Positions 1 through 7,939 of a stretch of DNA of 45,578 bases are shown piece after piece (position 1 is the first letter of the stretch; each line of letters opens with the position of its first letter). Below the pieces are notes generated by a model. The model had not been told where the DNA came from. It ran no database searches and was given only the letters and a program-made list of their open reading frames with translations. A program made the translations under genes and the position numbers. Origin of the DNA: Streptomyces flaveus (GTDB taxonomy: Bacteria; Actinomycetota; Actinomycetes; Streptomycetales; Streptomycetaceae); the NCBI RefSeq assembly GCF_014647675.1, contig NZ_BMPQ01000019.1:1-45578 (forward strand), written 5' to 3'.

Positions 1-392
1 ACGGCGGGGAGTGAGAGGCGGCGAAATGCCAGGTCCAGGCACGCGCGGCCGGCCTCGCCGGCGATGCCACGGCCTTGGGCCCGTGGGTGCAGGGCGAAAC
101 CGAGGTCAACCCCGTGCTGAGCCCGATTGCGCAGTCCCGCCCGGCCGAGAAACGCGTGCGTTGCGGCGTCCCTGACCGCGAAGTCGCCGTAGCCGTGTCT
201 GGTCCAGTGGGCGACGTGGTCGTCGCACATGGCCTCGGCCGCGGTTCGGCTGTCCGCCCGGCCGGTCGCCAGCCATCGCATGACGCTGTCCTGACTGACC
301 ACGGCCTCAAAGAGATCGTCGCTGTCCCCGCGGCGGATCGGCTCCATCACAAGCCTCTGGGTGCGCAGAACGGGTCCACTTAACCGGGCCAC
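1..392 (-). CDS. GNAT-family N-acetyltransferase, cut by left window edge
   Basis: Predicted acetyl-CoA-dependent N-acetyltransferase of the RimJ/RimL type; the acceptor cannot be read. Only about 130 N-terminal residues are present because the frame runs off the left edge, so the end of a usual ~170-residue enzyme is missing. The start is the GTG at 390-392, with AGAGGAG at a good distance upstream. The opening LRTQRLVMEPIRRGD matches the first strand of the family, and residues 106-114 (QGRGIAGEA) fit the Q/RxxGxG/A loop that binds the acetyl-CoA pyrophosphate. No signal peptide is seen, so it should be cytosolic. Its gene appears single, transcribed leftwards out of the window. Confidence 0.85.
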   Translation of the reverse strand, partial: MARLSGPVLRTQRLVMEPIRRGDSDDLFEAVVSQDSVMRWLATGRADSRTAAEAMCDDHVAHWTRHGYGDFAVRDAATHAFLGRAGLRNRAQHGVDLGFALHPRAQGRGIAGEAGRACLDLAFRRLSLPA

Positions 393-598
393 TGAGCAAC
401 TCCTCTCGATCAAGGACCGAAGGAGCGTACCCGGCGACTCTTTGGAGCGATCGGGAGGCAACCGGTGAACCTATCCGGACACGGCACTGGGCCGTCCATC
501 CAGGCCCCCTGACTGTCGGAAGCTGTCCCGTCTCTGCCGATGTGGTCCGCGTCTCAAGCGGTCCGGTCCGATTCACCTTTGGCCTCAGGTGATCGGGT

Positions 599-1132
599 TC
601 AGCGGCAAAGCTTCATGATGGTGTCGTCGAAGTCGGGGAACTCTCGTGCGGCCTGCTCGATCACCGCAGCTGCCGGCGCGCGGTGGTCCGGAGCGAATTG
701 CTCCGCGATAACCGCCAGGTCGCGATTGGCGTGTGGGGCCCAATCGGGCTCGGGCTCGTACGAGGTGGCTGCTTCCCACGGGCCGAAGCCGTCGGCCAGC
801 AGCCACAGGAAGGCGCCTAGGTTGCGGGCGACGACGCCGGTCTCTCCTTCGGAGCCCAGAAAGATGATGGGCTGCTCGACCAGTGCTCGACCTGGGTGGA
901 CCAGCCAGAATGCGGCGGATCCGCCGGTGCCATCCTGGCCGAACACGCGGAAGTCGTCGCCGTTCAGCTCGCCGTTGCCCGTCCACGCTCGGAACCAGTC
1001 GGTTGTCTCATCGGCAGTCAGGAAGGACTCGAAGGGCTCGAAGTCGACACCGTCCTCGCCGATGCAGTCGAGCCGGACCGCCATAGCGGCGGCGAGCGCG
1101 GCGGGAAACTGACGGTCTTCGTTCGGCGTCAC
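599..1132 (-). CDS. SMI1/KNR4 (SUKH)-like protein
   Basis: A 177-residue soluble acidic protein resembling the SMI1/KNR4 (SUKH) family, a fold used for protein binding and found in many immunity proteins of polymorphic toxin systems. The recognisable part is the central and C-terminal block, with the strand-helix stretch GSEGETGVVARNLGAFLW at about residues 93-110 followed by a Trp-rich helix (DGFGPWEA). The GTG start at 1130-1132 has no clear ribosome binding site; an ATG at residue 17 is an alternative. No toxin gene is visible beside it, so an immunity role is only a family-level possibility. The 393-598 gap shows no gene. Confidence 0.7.
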   Translation of the reverse strand: MTPNEDRQFPAALAAAMAVRLDCIGEDGVDFEPFESFLTADETTDWFRAWTGNGELNGDDFRVFGQDGTGGSAAFWLVHPGRALVEQPIIFLGSEGETGVVARNLGAFLWLLADGFGPWEAATSYEPEPDWAPHANRDLAVIAEQFAPDHRAPAAAVIEQAAREFPDFDDTIMKLCR

Positions 1133-1145
1133 ACGAAGAGACTAG

Positions 1146-1490
1146 CGACTGGTCAGGTCTTGGTGGCACCGCCCAAGGTCAAACGGTGGAGCCCTCAAAG
1201 GCGCACAAGTTCGCACGCTCGCCAAGCGCTACAACCTCCGCTGCCGGGACGTCCGCTTCGCCCTGGAAATCCCACGCCTGACCACCACGGAGACGGGACC
1301 TCTGACCGACCCCGTCACAGGCGAACTCGCCGACCTGATTGAGAGCATGATCAGCAGAAAGCTCAACGGAAGGCAGATCTGGACAGAGCTCATGGACCAC
1401 CACGACTACTTGGTCACCTACTACAGCGTCCGCCACTACATCAGATACGCACGATCCCGGACGGCGTCACGAGCAGACTCCTCAATCTAG
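1146..1490 (+). pseudogene. IstA-like (IS21-type) transposase N-terminal remnant
   Basis: An open stretch bounded by a stop at 1143-1145 and TAG at 1488-1490, with no good start in its first half. Its translation has an HTH-like segment (LAKRYNLRCRDVRFALE) and, 40 residues later, the pattern NGRQIWTELMDHHDYLVTYY followed by SVRHYIRYAR. These resemble the two N-terminal helix-turn-helix modules of IS21-type IstA transposases, where a RRIFxRLxxEHG....SYxxVRRYVR pattern precedes the DDE domain. The catalytic domain is absent, so this is a scrap, not a working transposase. Other Mu-like HTH proteins are possible sources. Confidence 0.35.
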
Positions 1491-1649
1491 TCGGCCCAGG
1501 TCAGCGGACTGGTGCCTAGCGCTTTCGGAGACCTCAAGGTCAATGCGTTGCAGCCAGGCGCTGATGTCACGATCGGCTTGATCTACCTTTTCGCCCTGGC
1601 CGGCCGGGCTCCCCCGGCGGCAGCGAGAGACGCGTTCCAACCGGGCCAC
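1482..1649 (-). CDS. Possible small ORF or gene-end remnant, unknown
   Basis: A 55-codon frame from GTG at 1647-1649 to TGA at 1482-1484. Its composition is protein-like, with a mixed charged helix (DRDISAWLQRIDLEVSESA) near the C-terminus, and coding-like sequence seems to extend upstream of the GTG. It lacks a proper ribosome binding site and no family is recognised. It overlaps the end of the transposase remnant on the other strand by a few bases, so it may be the tail of a gene broken by a mobile element. From about 1650 to the exporter gene end at 1788 nothing is recognisable. Confidence 0.18.
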   Translation of the reverse strand: MARLERVSRCRRGSPAGQGEKVDQADRDISAWLQRIDLEVSESARHQSADLGRLD

Positions 1650-1787
1650 CCGCGAAGGGAATGCGTTCCTCCAGCGGCGCGGGTCACGGCGTGCATCGTG
1701 ATCCGCGCCGCTGCGATCTCACCGGCACCGCCGCTCACTGCGGAGGCGACGTGGGCTTGTGGTGATCCGAGCTGCGCCGAGGCGAGG

Positions 1788-3971
1788 TCAGTTCTGCTCA
1801 GGGCGTTCGATGGACACCTTGGGCAGTTTTCGGGCCAGCGGGGCAGGGAGCCACCAGGCCCACTTGCCGAGCATCTGCATGGCGGCGGGAACGATGAGGC
1901 ATCGGATGACCACGGCGTCGAGCAGGATGGCGACGGCCAGGCCAAGTCCGAACTGCTGGAGCATGCGGTCGGAGCTGAGGACGAACGCCCCGAAGACAAA
2001 CATCATGATGGCTGCGGCGGCGGTGATGACCTTGCCGGTGGAAGCGAGCCCTTCGCGTACGGATTGCGAAGGGTCTTTGGTGCGCGTCCATTCTTCGTGG
2101 ATGCGGGAAATGAGGAAAACCTCGTAGTCCATGGACAGCCCGAAGACGATCGCGAAGATCAGCGCGGGGATGAAGGCTTCGATGGGCCCCGGCTGAGCTC
2201 CGAACCAGCCGTGCTGGAACACCAGGGTGATCACGCCCAGCGCGGCGGAGATGGACAGCAGGTTCAGGATGGCGGCCTTGACGGGAATCCAGATCGACCG
2301 GAAAACCAGCAGGAGCAGGAGCGAGGAGACGCCCACGACGACGGCGACGAACAGGGGCAGCCGGTCCGCGAGTGTCTCGGAGACGTCCTGGGAGGCGGCC
2401 GTGGCACCGCCGACCAACACCTCGGCGCCAGTGGTGTGCTCCAGGGGCGGGGCCACGTCGTCGCGCAGATGGTGCACGAGGTCCACGGTTCCCTCGTCCT
2501 GCGGAGAGGTCGTCGGGTAGACGAAGACGGTGGACAGAGCGCCGTCCGCGGAGGGCAGCGCAGGGCTGGCCTCGGCCACGCCGGCGGTAGTGGCGAGCTT
2601 TGCCTGGACGGCCTTGCCGGCTTCCTGATCGCCCTTCACCAGGACGATGAGCGGACCATTGAAGCCAGGGCCGAAGCCCTCGGCGAGCAGATCGTACGCG
2701 TGGCGGGACGTGGTCTCCTGCGGGTCGTTGCCCGAGTCGGCGAAACCCAGGCGCATGCCCAGTGCCGGTGCGGACAGGGCCAGGAGCGCGATCACGCCGA
2801 CCAGCAGGGTCGGGATCGGGCGTCGCTGCACGGCACGTGCCATGGAGCGCCAGCGGTTACCTTCGGTCTTGCCCTTCTCGGTGGTCTTGACCTGCTGCTT
2901 GAGGACATGGCGTTGGATGCGCCTGCCGAACAGCGCCAGCAGGGCAGGCAGCAGAACCAGGGAGGCGGCCATGGTGATCAGGACGGTGATGGCCACCGCG
3001 AGGGCGATGCCCTGCAGCGAGCCGAGCCCGAGGGCGACCAGGCCCAGCAGGGCGACGATGACCGTGCAACCTGCGAAGAAGACCGTGCGGCCGGCGGAGT
3101 CGAGGGCCTTGCGGCCGGCCTCCGCGGGCTGGGCACCGGCCAGGAGTTCATGGCGGTAGCGGTAGAAGATCAGCAGCGCGTAGTCGACGCCGACGCCGAG
3201 GCCGACGAGCATCAGGATGGGCGGGGTGAAGTCGGCGACGGTGAAGATGTGCGAGGCCAGGGCGATCAGGCCAATGGCGCCGCCGACCGCGAACAGTGCG
3301 GTGATCAGCGGCAGTGATGCCGCCAGCAGTGAACCGAACAGCAGCACCAGGATGACCAGGGCGGCCACGATCCCGGCGAGTTCGGCGGTCGGTCCCGCCT
3401 TGTCCTCCGCATTGCGCGCGGCCTCGCCGCCCACCTCGACCTGGAGGTGCTCGGTGGCGATGCTCTGCGCGACGTCGATGATCTTGGCGACGTCCTCCTT
3501 GGGGACGTCCTCTGTCTTGCCCTCCAGTGTGACGGACGCGTAAGCGATCGTGCCGTCCTTGGACACCGCTGAGGCATCGGCGAAAGGGCTGCGCACGTCG
3601 GCGACCCCCGCCATGTGCTTCACCTTGGCCAGCATCGGTTCGAGGCTGTCCTGGTCGCTCTTGATGCCGGCGGTGTCCTTGAAGACGATCTCGACGCTGT
3701 CGCCCGCCTGGTCACTGCCGTGCTTCTTGAACAGGTCGGTGGCAGCCTGGGAATCGGTGCCCGGCAGCGAGAAGTCGTTCTTGTACGCGGAGCCGGCAGC
3801 GGTGGAGCCCAGCGTGATGGCGGCCACCACGGCCACCCAGAGCAGGAGGGCGGCCCAGCGATGACGCTGCGCCCAGCCTGCCAGGGCACCGAACCGTCCG
3901 ACGGGCGCGGAAGCGGCGCCCTGTGGCGCAGGCGGGGCAAGGGACGCGGCGGAGCCGCGGGGGGAAGACAT
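1788..3971 (-). CDS. MMPL-family (RND) exporter
   Basis: A 727-residue integral membrane transporter of the MMPL branch of the RND superfamily, which in actinobacteria moves lipids, lipoglycans or hydrophobic drugs outward using the proton gradient; this substrate is unknown. The layout is the usual duplicated one: a first TM (WAALLLWVAVVAAITLG), a large extracytoplasmic loop, a five-helix bundle, a second loop and a second bundle. The paired motifs GVGVDYALLIFYRYRHE and GLSMDYEVFLISRIHEEW are the GxxxDY signatures of the two halves. The ATG at 3969-3971 has GAGG eight bases upstream and follows the small membrane gene by 5 bp, so the two form an operon. It is divergent from the two-component system at 4396, which may regulate it. 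Confidence 0.93.
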   Translation of the reverse strand: MSSPRGSAASLAPPAPQGAASAPVGRFGALAGWAQRHRWAALLLWVAVVAAITLGSTAAGSAYKNDFSLPGTDSQAATDLFKKHGSDQAGDSVEIVFKDTAGIKSDQDSLEPMLAKVKHMAGVADVRSPFADASAVSKDGTIAYASVTLEGKTEDVPKEDVAKIIDVAQSIATEHLQVEVGGEAARNAEDKAGPTAELAGIVAALVILVLLFGSLLAASLPLITALFAVGGAIGLIALASHIFTVADFTPPILMLVGLGVGVDYALLIFYRYRHELLAGAQPAEAGRKALDSAGRTVFFAGCTVIVALLGLVALGLGSLQGIALAVAITVLITMAASLVLLPALLALFGRRIQRHVLKQQVKTTEKGKTEGNRWRSMARAVQRRPIPTLLVGVIALLALSAPALGMRLGFADSGNDPQETTSRHAYDLLAEGFGPGFNGPLIVLVKGDQEAGKAVQAKLATTAGVAEASPALPSADGALSTVFVYPTTSPQDEGTVDLVHHLRDDVAPPLEHTTGAEVLVGGATAASQDVSETLADRLPLFVAVVVGVSSLLLLLVFRSIWIPVKAAILNLLSISAALGVITLVFQHGWFGAQPGPIEAFIPALIFAIVFGLSMDYEVFLISRIHEEWTRTKDPSQSVREGLASTGKVITAAAAIMMFVFGAFVLSSDRMLQQFGLGLAVAILLDAVVIRCLIVPAAMQMLGKWAWWLPAPLARKLPKVSIERPEQN

Positions 3972-3976
3972 GATGC

Positions 3977-4192
3977 CTACCTCGAATTCGAGCGAGTGTT
4001 GCCTGGGGTCATCGCCACGCCCACGACCGCTCCTGCAAGAGCGGGTACACCAAGCGCCAGCCCGGCGAACACACCACTGACCGTGATCGAGAACGTTCCG
4101 GCGACGGTGACCAGCAGAATTCCGGCAGCGGCACCCACGAGTGCGCCGACGAAGGCAGCACTGATCCGGGTGGGGGTGAGAGACGACGACAT
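3977..4192 (-). CDS. Small membrane protein upstream of MMPL exporter
   Basis: A 71-residue hydrophobic protein with two predicted TM helices (AAFVGALVGAAAGILLVTVA and the following GVFAGLALGVPALAGAVVGV) and short polar ends. No family is recognised. Its stop codon (3977-3979) lies 5 bp before the exporter ATG and inside that gene's ribosome binding region, which implies translational coupling. It may be an accessory subunit or a chaperone-like partner of the exporter; this is inference from position. The start ATG at 4190-4192 has GAGGG almost touching it, so the true start could differ by a few codons. Confidence 0.6.
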   Translation of the reverse strand: MSSSLTPTRISAAFVGALVGAAAGILLVTVAGTFSITVSGVFAGLALGVPALAGAVVGVAMTPGNTRSNSR

Positions 4193-4276
4193 GCCCTCGA
4201 TCGTGCTCGTGAACCCCGGGCGCGGGCGTCGGCCTACGGCTGACAGTCGGCCTGCACCAGCGGCAGGAAGCGACGT

Positions 4277-4308
4277 CCGCGCCGTACACCAGTCGATGTA
4301 CGGCGCGG
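4277..4308. promoter_or_regulatory. 11-bp inverted repeat in divergent promoter region
   Basis: Perfect arms CCGCGCCGTAC (4277-4287) and GTACGGCGCGG (4298-4308) separated by 10 bases, lying between the exporter operon and the histidine kinase gene. The dyad and the position suggest an operator for a dimeric regulator, possibly the NarL-type regulator encoded next door. It could also fold as an RNA hairpin in the leader of the leftward transcript. Confidence 0.45.
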
Positions 4309-4395
4309 CTGCTGCGTACCTCTCCAGCACACAACCTCGACGCAAATACGGACATAAATCCCTAGTCCTCGTCGTGCCGCAGGCAGAATGAAGCA

Positions 4396-5571
4396 ATGCC
4401 GCACCTCGATGCCACGCGCCTCCGCCTGCCCACAGGGCCACGTGCCGACATGGCGCTCGCCGGGGTCGTGCTGGTGCTGGCAGGGGTAGCCGAGGGGCAG
4501 CGACTGGGCTCGAACTGGGACGCGACCACATCGGTGATCGGCTCCTGGCTCCTGGCGGTGGCGGTGTGTGCAGCGCTGCCTCTGCGCCGCCGCCACCCGG
4601 TGGCGGTCGGCTGGTTCACGGTGATCGGCACAGGCGTCTACTACCTGCTGAGCACGGTCGACGGCCCGCTCGTCGTGATCCCGATCGCCGCGCTGTACGC
4701 GCTGGCGGCCCAGGGACGGACGCAGGCATCGGTCGCCATGGCGGCGGTGATGGTCATCGGCGTGGGGGCGGGTGTTCTGGTTGGCACCGGCGATGTCAAC
4801 GGCACAGCGGTGTTCATGCTGACCGGCTGGCTGGTCGCGGTGGTGGCGCTGGGGGCGATGCGCCACGGCCGGGTCGCCTACGCCGAGGAGGAGGCGAGGC
4901 TGCGCGCCACGCAGGAGCGGTTGCGCATCGCCCGTGAACTGCACGACGTGATCGGCCACAACATGTCGATGATCCACGTGCAGGCGTCGTCCGCCCTGCA
5001 CCGGCTGCGGAAGGACCCCACCCAGGCGCAGGAAGCGCTGACCGCCATCAAGCAGGGCAGCAAGGAGGGCCTGCAGGAACTGCGCGCCACCCTCGGCGTA
5101 CTGCGTCAGGTCGACGACGAGGCTCCCACCGCGCCGTCGCCGGGCCTGTCCAGGATCGACGAGCTGGTCTCCTCAGCCGCTCGGGCGGGTCTGGACGTAC
5201 GCATCGAGCAGAGCGGAACCCACTCACCGCTACCGGCATCGGTGGACCTCGCCGCCTATCGCATCGTCCAGGAATCACTGACCAACGCCGTCAAGCACAG
5301 CGACGCCCGGCACGTCATCGTCCGGATCCACCACGGCGACCGGGAAGTGACGCTCAGCGTCCAGGACGACGGGCCAGGTGCGACCCGTTCCGGGTACGGG
5401 GGCGGCAGCGGGATCGCGGGCATGACGGAACGGGCGCGCGCACTGGGCGGAACACTGAGCGCCGAGCCCGGCCGTGCGGGCGGGTTCATCGTCCGGGGCC
5501 AGCTACCGTTCTCAGACCACCACGAGCCGATCGGCGGAGCAGTTGATGATCAGGATCCTGCTGGCGGATGA
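4396..5571 (+). CDS. NarL-type sensor histidine kinase (HisKA_3)
   Basis: A 391-residue membrane sensor kinase that autophosphorylates on histidine and passes phosphate to the regulator encoded next. The N-terminal ~155 residues hold about five hydrophobic helices with very short loops, the DesK-like arrangement for sensing events within the membrane. The dimerisation motif RIARELHDVIGHNMS carries phospho-acceptor His183. The ATPase part has the N-box ESLTNAVKHS, DDGPGA and GIAGMTERARALGG. The gene overlaps the start of the regulator by 26 bp. The start has only a weak AAGCA upstream; Met19 is an alternative. Divergent from the MMPL operon, as in many cell-envelope-stress systems. Confidence 0.93.
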   Translation: MPHLDATRLRLPTGPRADMALAGVVLVLAGVAEGQRLGSNWDATTSVIGSWLLAVAVCAALPLRRRHPVAVGWFTVIGTGVYYLLSTVDGPLVVIPIAALYALAAQGRTQASVAMAAVMVIGVGAGVLVGTGDVNGTAVFMLTGWLVAVVALGAMRHGRVAYAEEEARLRATQERLRIARELHDVIGHNMSMIHVQASSALHRLRKDPTQAQEALTAIKQGSKEGLQELRATLGVLRQVDDEAPTAPSPGLSRIDELVSSAARAGLDVRIEQSGTHSPLPASVDLAAYRIVQESLTNAVKHSDARHVIVRIHHGDREVTLSVQDDGPGATRSGYGGGSGIAGMTERARALGGTLSAEPGRAGGFIVRGQLPFSDHHEPIGGAVDDQDPAGG

Positions 5572-6217
5572 CCAGCGCCTCGTGCGCGCCGGGATCCGCG
5601 GCATCCTCGACGACGAGGACGACCTGCACGTGGTCGCCGAGGCTGCCGACGGGCAGGCCGCCCTCGCCGCCTGCCGTGAACTGCAGCCCGACGTGGTGCT
5701 GATGGACATCCGCATGCCAGTCATGGACGGACTCGAAGCCGCCCGTCGCATCACCGCCGACGAGGAACTGGCGGCGGTGAAGGTGGTCATGCTGACGACC
5801 TTCGACCTCGACGAGTACGTGTACGGGGCCTTGCGAGCCGGCGCCACGGGCTTCCTCGTCAAGGACACCGAACCGGCGGAACTCCTGCACGCGGTGCGCG
5901 TCGCCGTGCGAGGCGACGCGCTCATCAGCCCCTCCATCACCCGTCGGCTCATCGCCGAATTCGCCAGCCGGCCGGACAACCCCCGGGAGCCCGACCAGCG
6001 CCTCGACGCGCTGACCAGCCGCGAACGTGAAGTCATGCAGCTGATCGCCGCCGGATGCACCAACGACGAAATCGCCGCACGACTGGTGGTCTCGCCTCTG
6101 ACCGCGAAGACTCACGTCAGCCGCATCATGGCCAAACTCGGTGCTCGGGACAGGTCGCAAGTCGTGGTCATGGCCTATGAGTACCGCATGGTCAGCCCAG
6201 GTTGGCTGACGAACTGA
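5546..6217 (+). CDS. NarL/FixJ-family response regulator
   Basis: A 223-residue DNA-binding response regulator. The receiver domain carries the acidic pair Asp8-Asp9, phospho-acceptor Asp54 in VVLMDIRMP, a switch Thr (MLTTFD) and Lys in FLVKDTEPAE. The C-terminal LuxR-type helix-turn-helix begins LTSREREVMQLIAAG and includes VVSPLTAKTHVSRIMAKLG. The ATG at 5546 has GGAG seven bases upstream and lies inside the end of the kinase gene, so the two are translationally coupled. Likely targets are its own promoter region and the adjacent exporter operon, inferred from gene order. Transcription ends at the hairpin that starts in its stop codon. Confidence 0.94.
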   Translation: MIRILLADDQRLVRAGIRGILDDEDDLHVVAEAADGQAALAACRELQPDVVLMDIRMPVMDGLEAARRITADEELAAVKVVMLTTFDLDEYVYGALRAGATGFLVKDTEPAELLHAVRVAVRGDALISPSITRRLIAEFASRPDNPREPDQRLDALTSREREVMQLIAAGCTNDEIAARLVVSPLTAKTHVSRIMAKLGARDRSQVVVMAYEYRMVSPGWLTN

Positions 6218-6258
6218 ATCCCCGGCTACCACCAGATTCTTGTGGTAGCCGGGGATTC
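6216..6258 (+). terminator. Perfect 17-bp hairpin terminator of the two-component operon
   Basis: Arms GAATCCCCGGCTACCAC (6216-6232) and GTGGTAGCCGGGGATTC (6242-6258) are fully complementary around a 9-base loop. The left arm begins inside the regulator stop codon. There is no long T-run, but such hairpins terminate well in Streptomyces. Confidence 0.85.
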
Positions 6259-6358
6259 ATTGTTGGGCCGGAGGGGCCTCACCAGCTCCCTTGCCAGTCA
6301 AGTTGGTCGTCGCAGGTCAGCGCCGAGCGAACGACTGACTTCGCTGTCAAAGGACATT

Positions 6359-6390
6359 GTGATCATTCGCCGTAGTCGGCGGATGATCAC
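6359..6390. repeat. 14-bp near-perfect hairpin beside the Ku fragment
   Basis: GTGATCATTCGCCG (6359-6372) pairs with CGGCGGATGATCAC (6377-6390) with a single G-T mismatch and a TAGT loop. It lies 29 bp before the point where Ku homology starts. It may be a terminator, or part of the end of an element whose insertion or excision truncated the Ku gene. Confidence 0.5.
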
Positions 6391-6418
6391 GTGGTTGGCG
6401 AGCGGCCCAATCGAAGTC

Positions 6419-6733
6419 ATGAGCCGCGACAGCTTCGAAGGCCCGGAGCTCACCGATCACTACACCGACGCCGTGCGCGAGGTCATCGAGGCCAAGCAGG
6501 AAGGGCACCGGCCGCCGAAGGCCCCGGAACCGGCAGCCAGGCCAGGCCAGTTGATGGACCTGATGGCCGCGCTGCAGCAGTCCGTGGACAAGGCACGGGC
6601 CGCACGCGGCGAGAGCGACGCGAACTTCCACGAACCGCCGACCACGGCGGCGATGGAAACCACGGCCACGAAGACCGCGAAGAAGTCGCCCGCCAAGAAG
6701 ACTTCCTTGAGGAAGCCCCGGCGCAGGGCGTAG
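6419..6733 (+). pseudogene. ku: C-terminal fragment of a bacterial Ku protein
   Basis: The frame from MSRDSFEGPELTDHYTDAVR to the end matches the last ~100 residues of bacterial Ku, the end-binding protein that recruits LigD in non-homologous end joining: the YTDAVREVIEAKQEG helix, the linker PPKAPEPAARPGQLMDLMAA, and the Lys-rich DNA-binding tail (KTAKKSPAKK then RKPRRRA). The DNA-encircling beta-barrel core (~200 residues) is missing. Sequence before 6419 stays open in frame back to 6242 but has no Ku resemblance. The remainder is probably a relic of a duplicated or broken ku gene. No ligD gene is in the window. Confidence 0.8.
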
Positions 6734-6792
6734 GACGGCACCAGGTCCTCATCCCCGCCTCGCGGCCGGCCCGGTGGTCGGACCGGCCACGA

Positions 6793-7278
6793 TCACCAGT
6801 GCACATCCGGGCCGTTGCCGACCGCGTGGACGAGGATCCCGAACTGGCCCAACAGCCGTACGGCCTGGTCCTGCTCCACATCGGCCAGGGCCTGGGCACC
6901 ATCCGCAGCAGCTTGGCGAACCGGTCCGCGAGGTCAGGAACCTGCAGCGCGACCGCGCACTCTGCAGGCACCGCCTCCAGGCGCGCCCGTACCCGACCGG
7001 GTCCGGCTCTTCGGCCTCCAGGACGTCCTGGAACCGCACCCACAGCTGGTCCCCGAGCACGCCGGCCGCGTCCAGGTCCGGCTGCCGGATCTGCCACCGG
7101 CCGTCCTGCAGCGCCCGTGCCGCGTCGCGAAGAGCCGCCTGCCGGACCCTGCTGTACGGCGATACCGGCCATGTCGCGGTGAACTGCTGCTGCACGGCGA
7201 CGGGTTGGTCAACGCGCAGCAGCTGACTGGCTGCGAAGCTCTCAACGAGTGCCGTTTCTCGATGAGTTCGGATGCCAT
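6793..7278 (-). pseudogene. Frameshifted hypothetical gene
   Basis: Protein-like sequence on the reverse strand can be followed only by changing frame at least twice and probably three times. It may start at ATG 7276-7278 (MASELIEKRH), continues as LLRVDQPVAVQQQFTATWPV and DAARALQDGRWQIRQPDLDA, changes frame near 6985 (VPAECAVALQVPDLADRFAK), changes again near 6895 (ALADVEQDQAVRLLGQFGI) and stops at TGA 6793-6795. The pieces join naturally, which is typical of a decayed gene. I do not recognise the family. It lies between the Ku fragment and a damaged hydrolase, so the whole block looks abandoned. Confidence 0.5.
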
Positions 7279-7508
7279 GCGAGGGCCAGTGGGCCTGTGA
7301 ATGTCGGTGAGCTTCGATGTCACTCGGATGCGCGGACAGCTCAGAGCCTGTTCTGAGGCTGTGGGCGGTGACCTGGGGTCTTGCCAATCTGCAGGGTGAG
7401 ATCAACCGATGCCCGTGATCTGATCCGGGTATAGATCTGCCAGGCAGGGCAGCGTCGGGATGCTCCTGGTGAAAGGTGCTGGTCAGGCCGCAGAAGAGGA
7501 GACCAAGG

Positions 7509-7880
7509 GTGAACTGGACACTTGGCGAGGAGTGCGAGACGCCTGACGGGACGGTGCGGTGGAGGCGTCTTGGCAGCGGAGACCCGGTCGTGCTGGTGCA
7601 CGGCACCCCGTATTCCTCCTTTCTCTGGTGGGACATCGCTCCAGCGCTCGCCCGTACCACCGCCGCGTACGAGCACCTGCTGGGCAGGATGTCCCTTCCG
7701 ATACGCCTCATCTGGGGCCGCGAGGACCGCATCCTCCCCCCGGAGTACGCCGAATGGCTGCACGAGCGCATCCCGCACGCCGAGTTGTACTGGATCGAGG
7801 GCGCGGGCCACCTCCTCCAGGAAGACGCACCGGGGCAGCTGTTGGCCTACCTCACCGCCGGGTTCCCCTCAGACAGGTGA
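7509..7880 (+). pseudogene. Alpha/beta hydrolase with central deletion
   Basis: A 123-residue frame joining the two ends of an alpha/beta-fold hydrolase of the haloalkane dehalogenase/epoxide hydrolase type. The N-terminal part has GSGDPVVLVHGTPYSSFLWW (oxyanion-hole HGTP motif). The C-terminal part has IRLIWGREDRILPP, with the acid residue, and WIEGAGHLLQEDAP, with the catalytic His. The ~130 residues that should lie between, including the GxSxG or GxDxG nucleophile elbow and the cap domain, are missing at about residue 54. The GTG at 7509 with GAGGAG upstream is well formed, so it is probably still translated, but it cannot be an active enzyme. Confidence 0.8.
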
Positions 7881-7939
7881 GGAGGGACGGCGAGAGCGAG
7901 GGGTGGCACGCCGGCGGGGAGCCCGGTGCCGTCTACCGG

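Noticed and set aside
1512..3317. Long open frame on the + strand opposite the MMPL gene
   Set aside because: Composition is Gly/Gln/Asp-heavy shadow sequence antisense to clear MMPL motifs; such frames are common in high-GC DNA.
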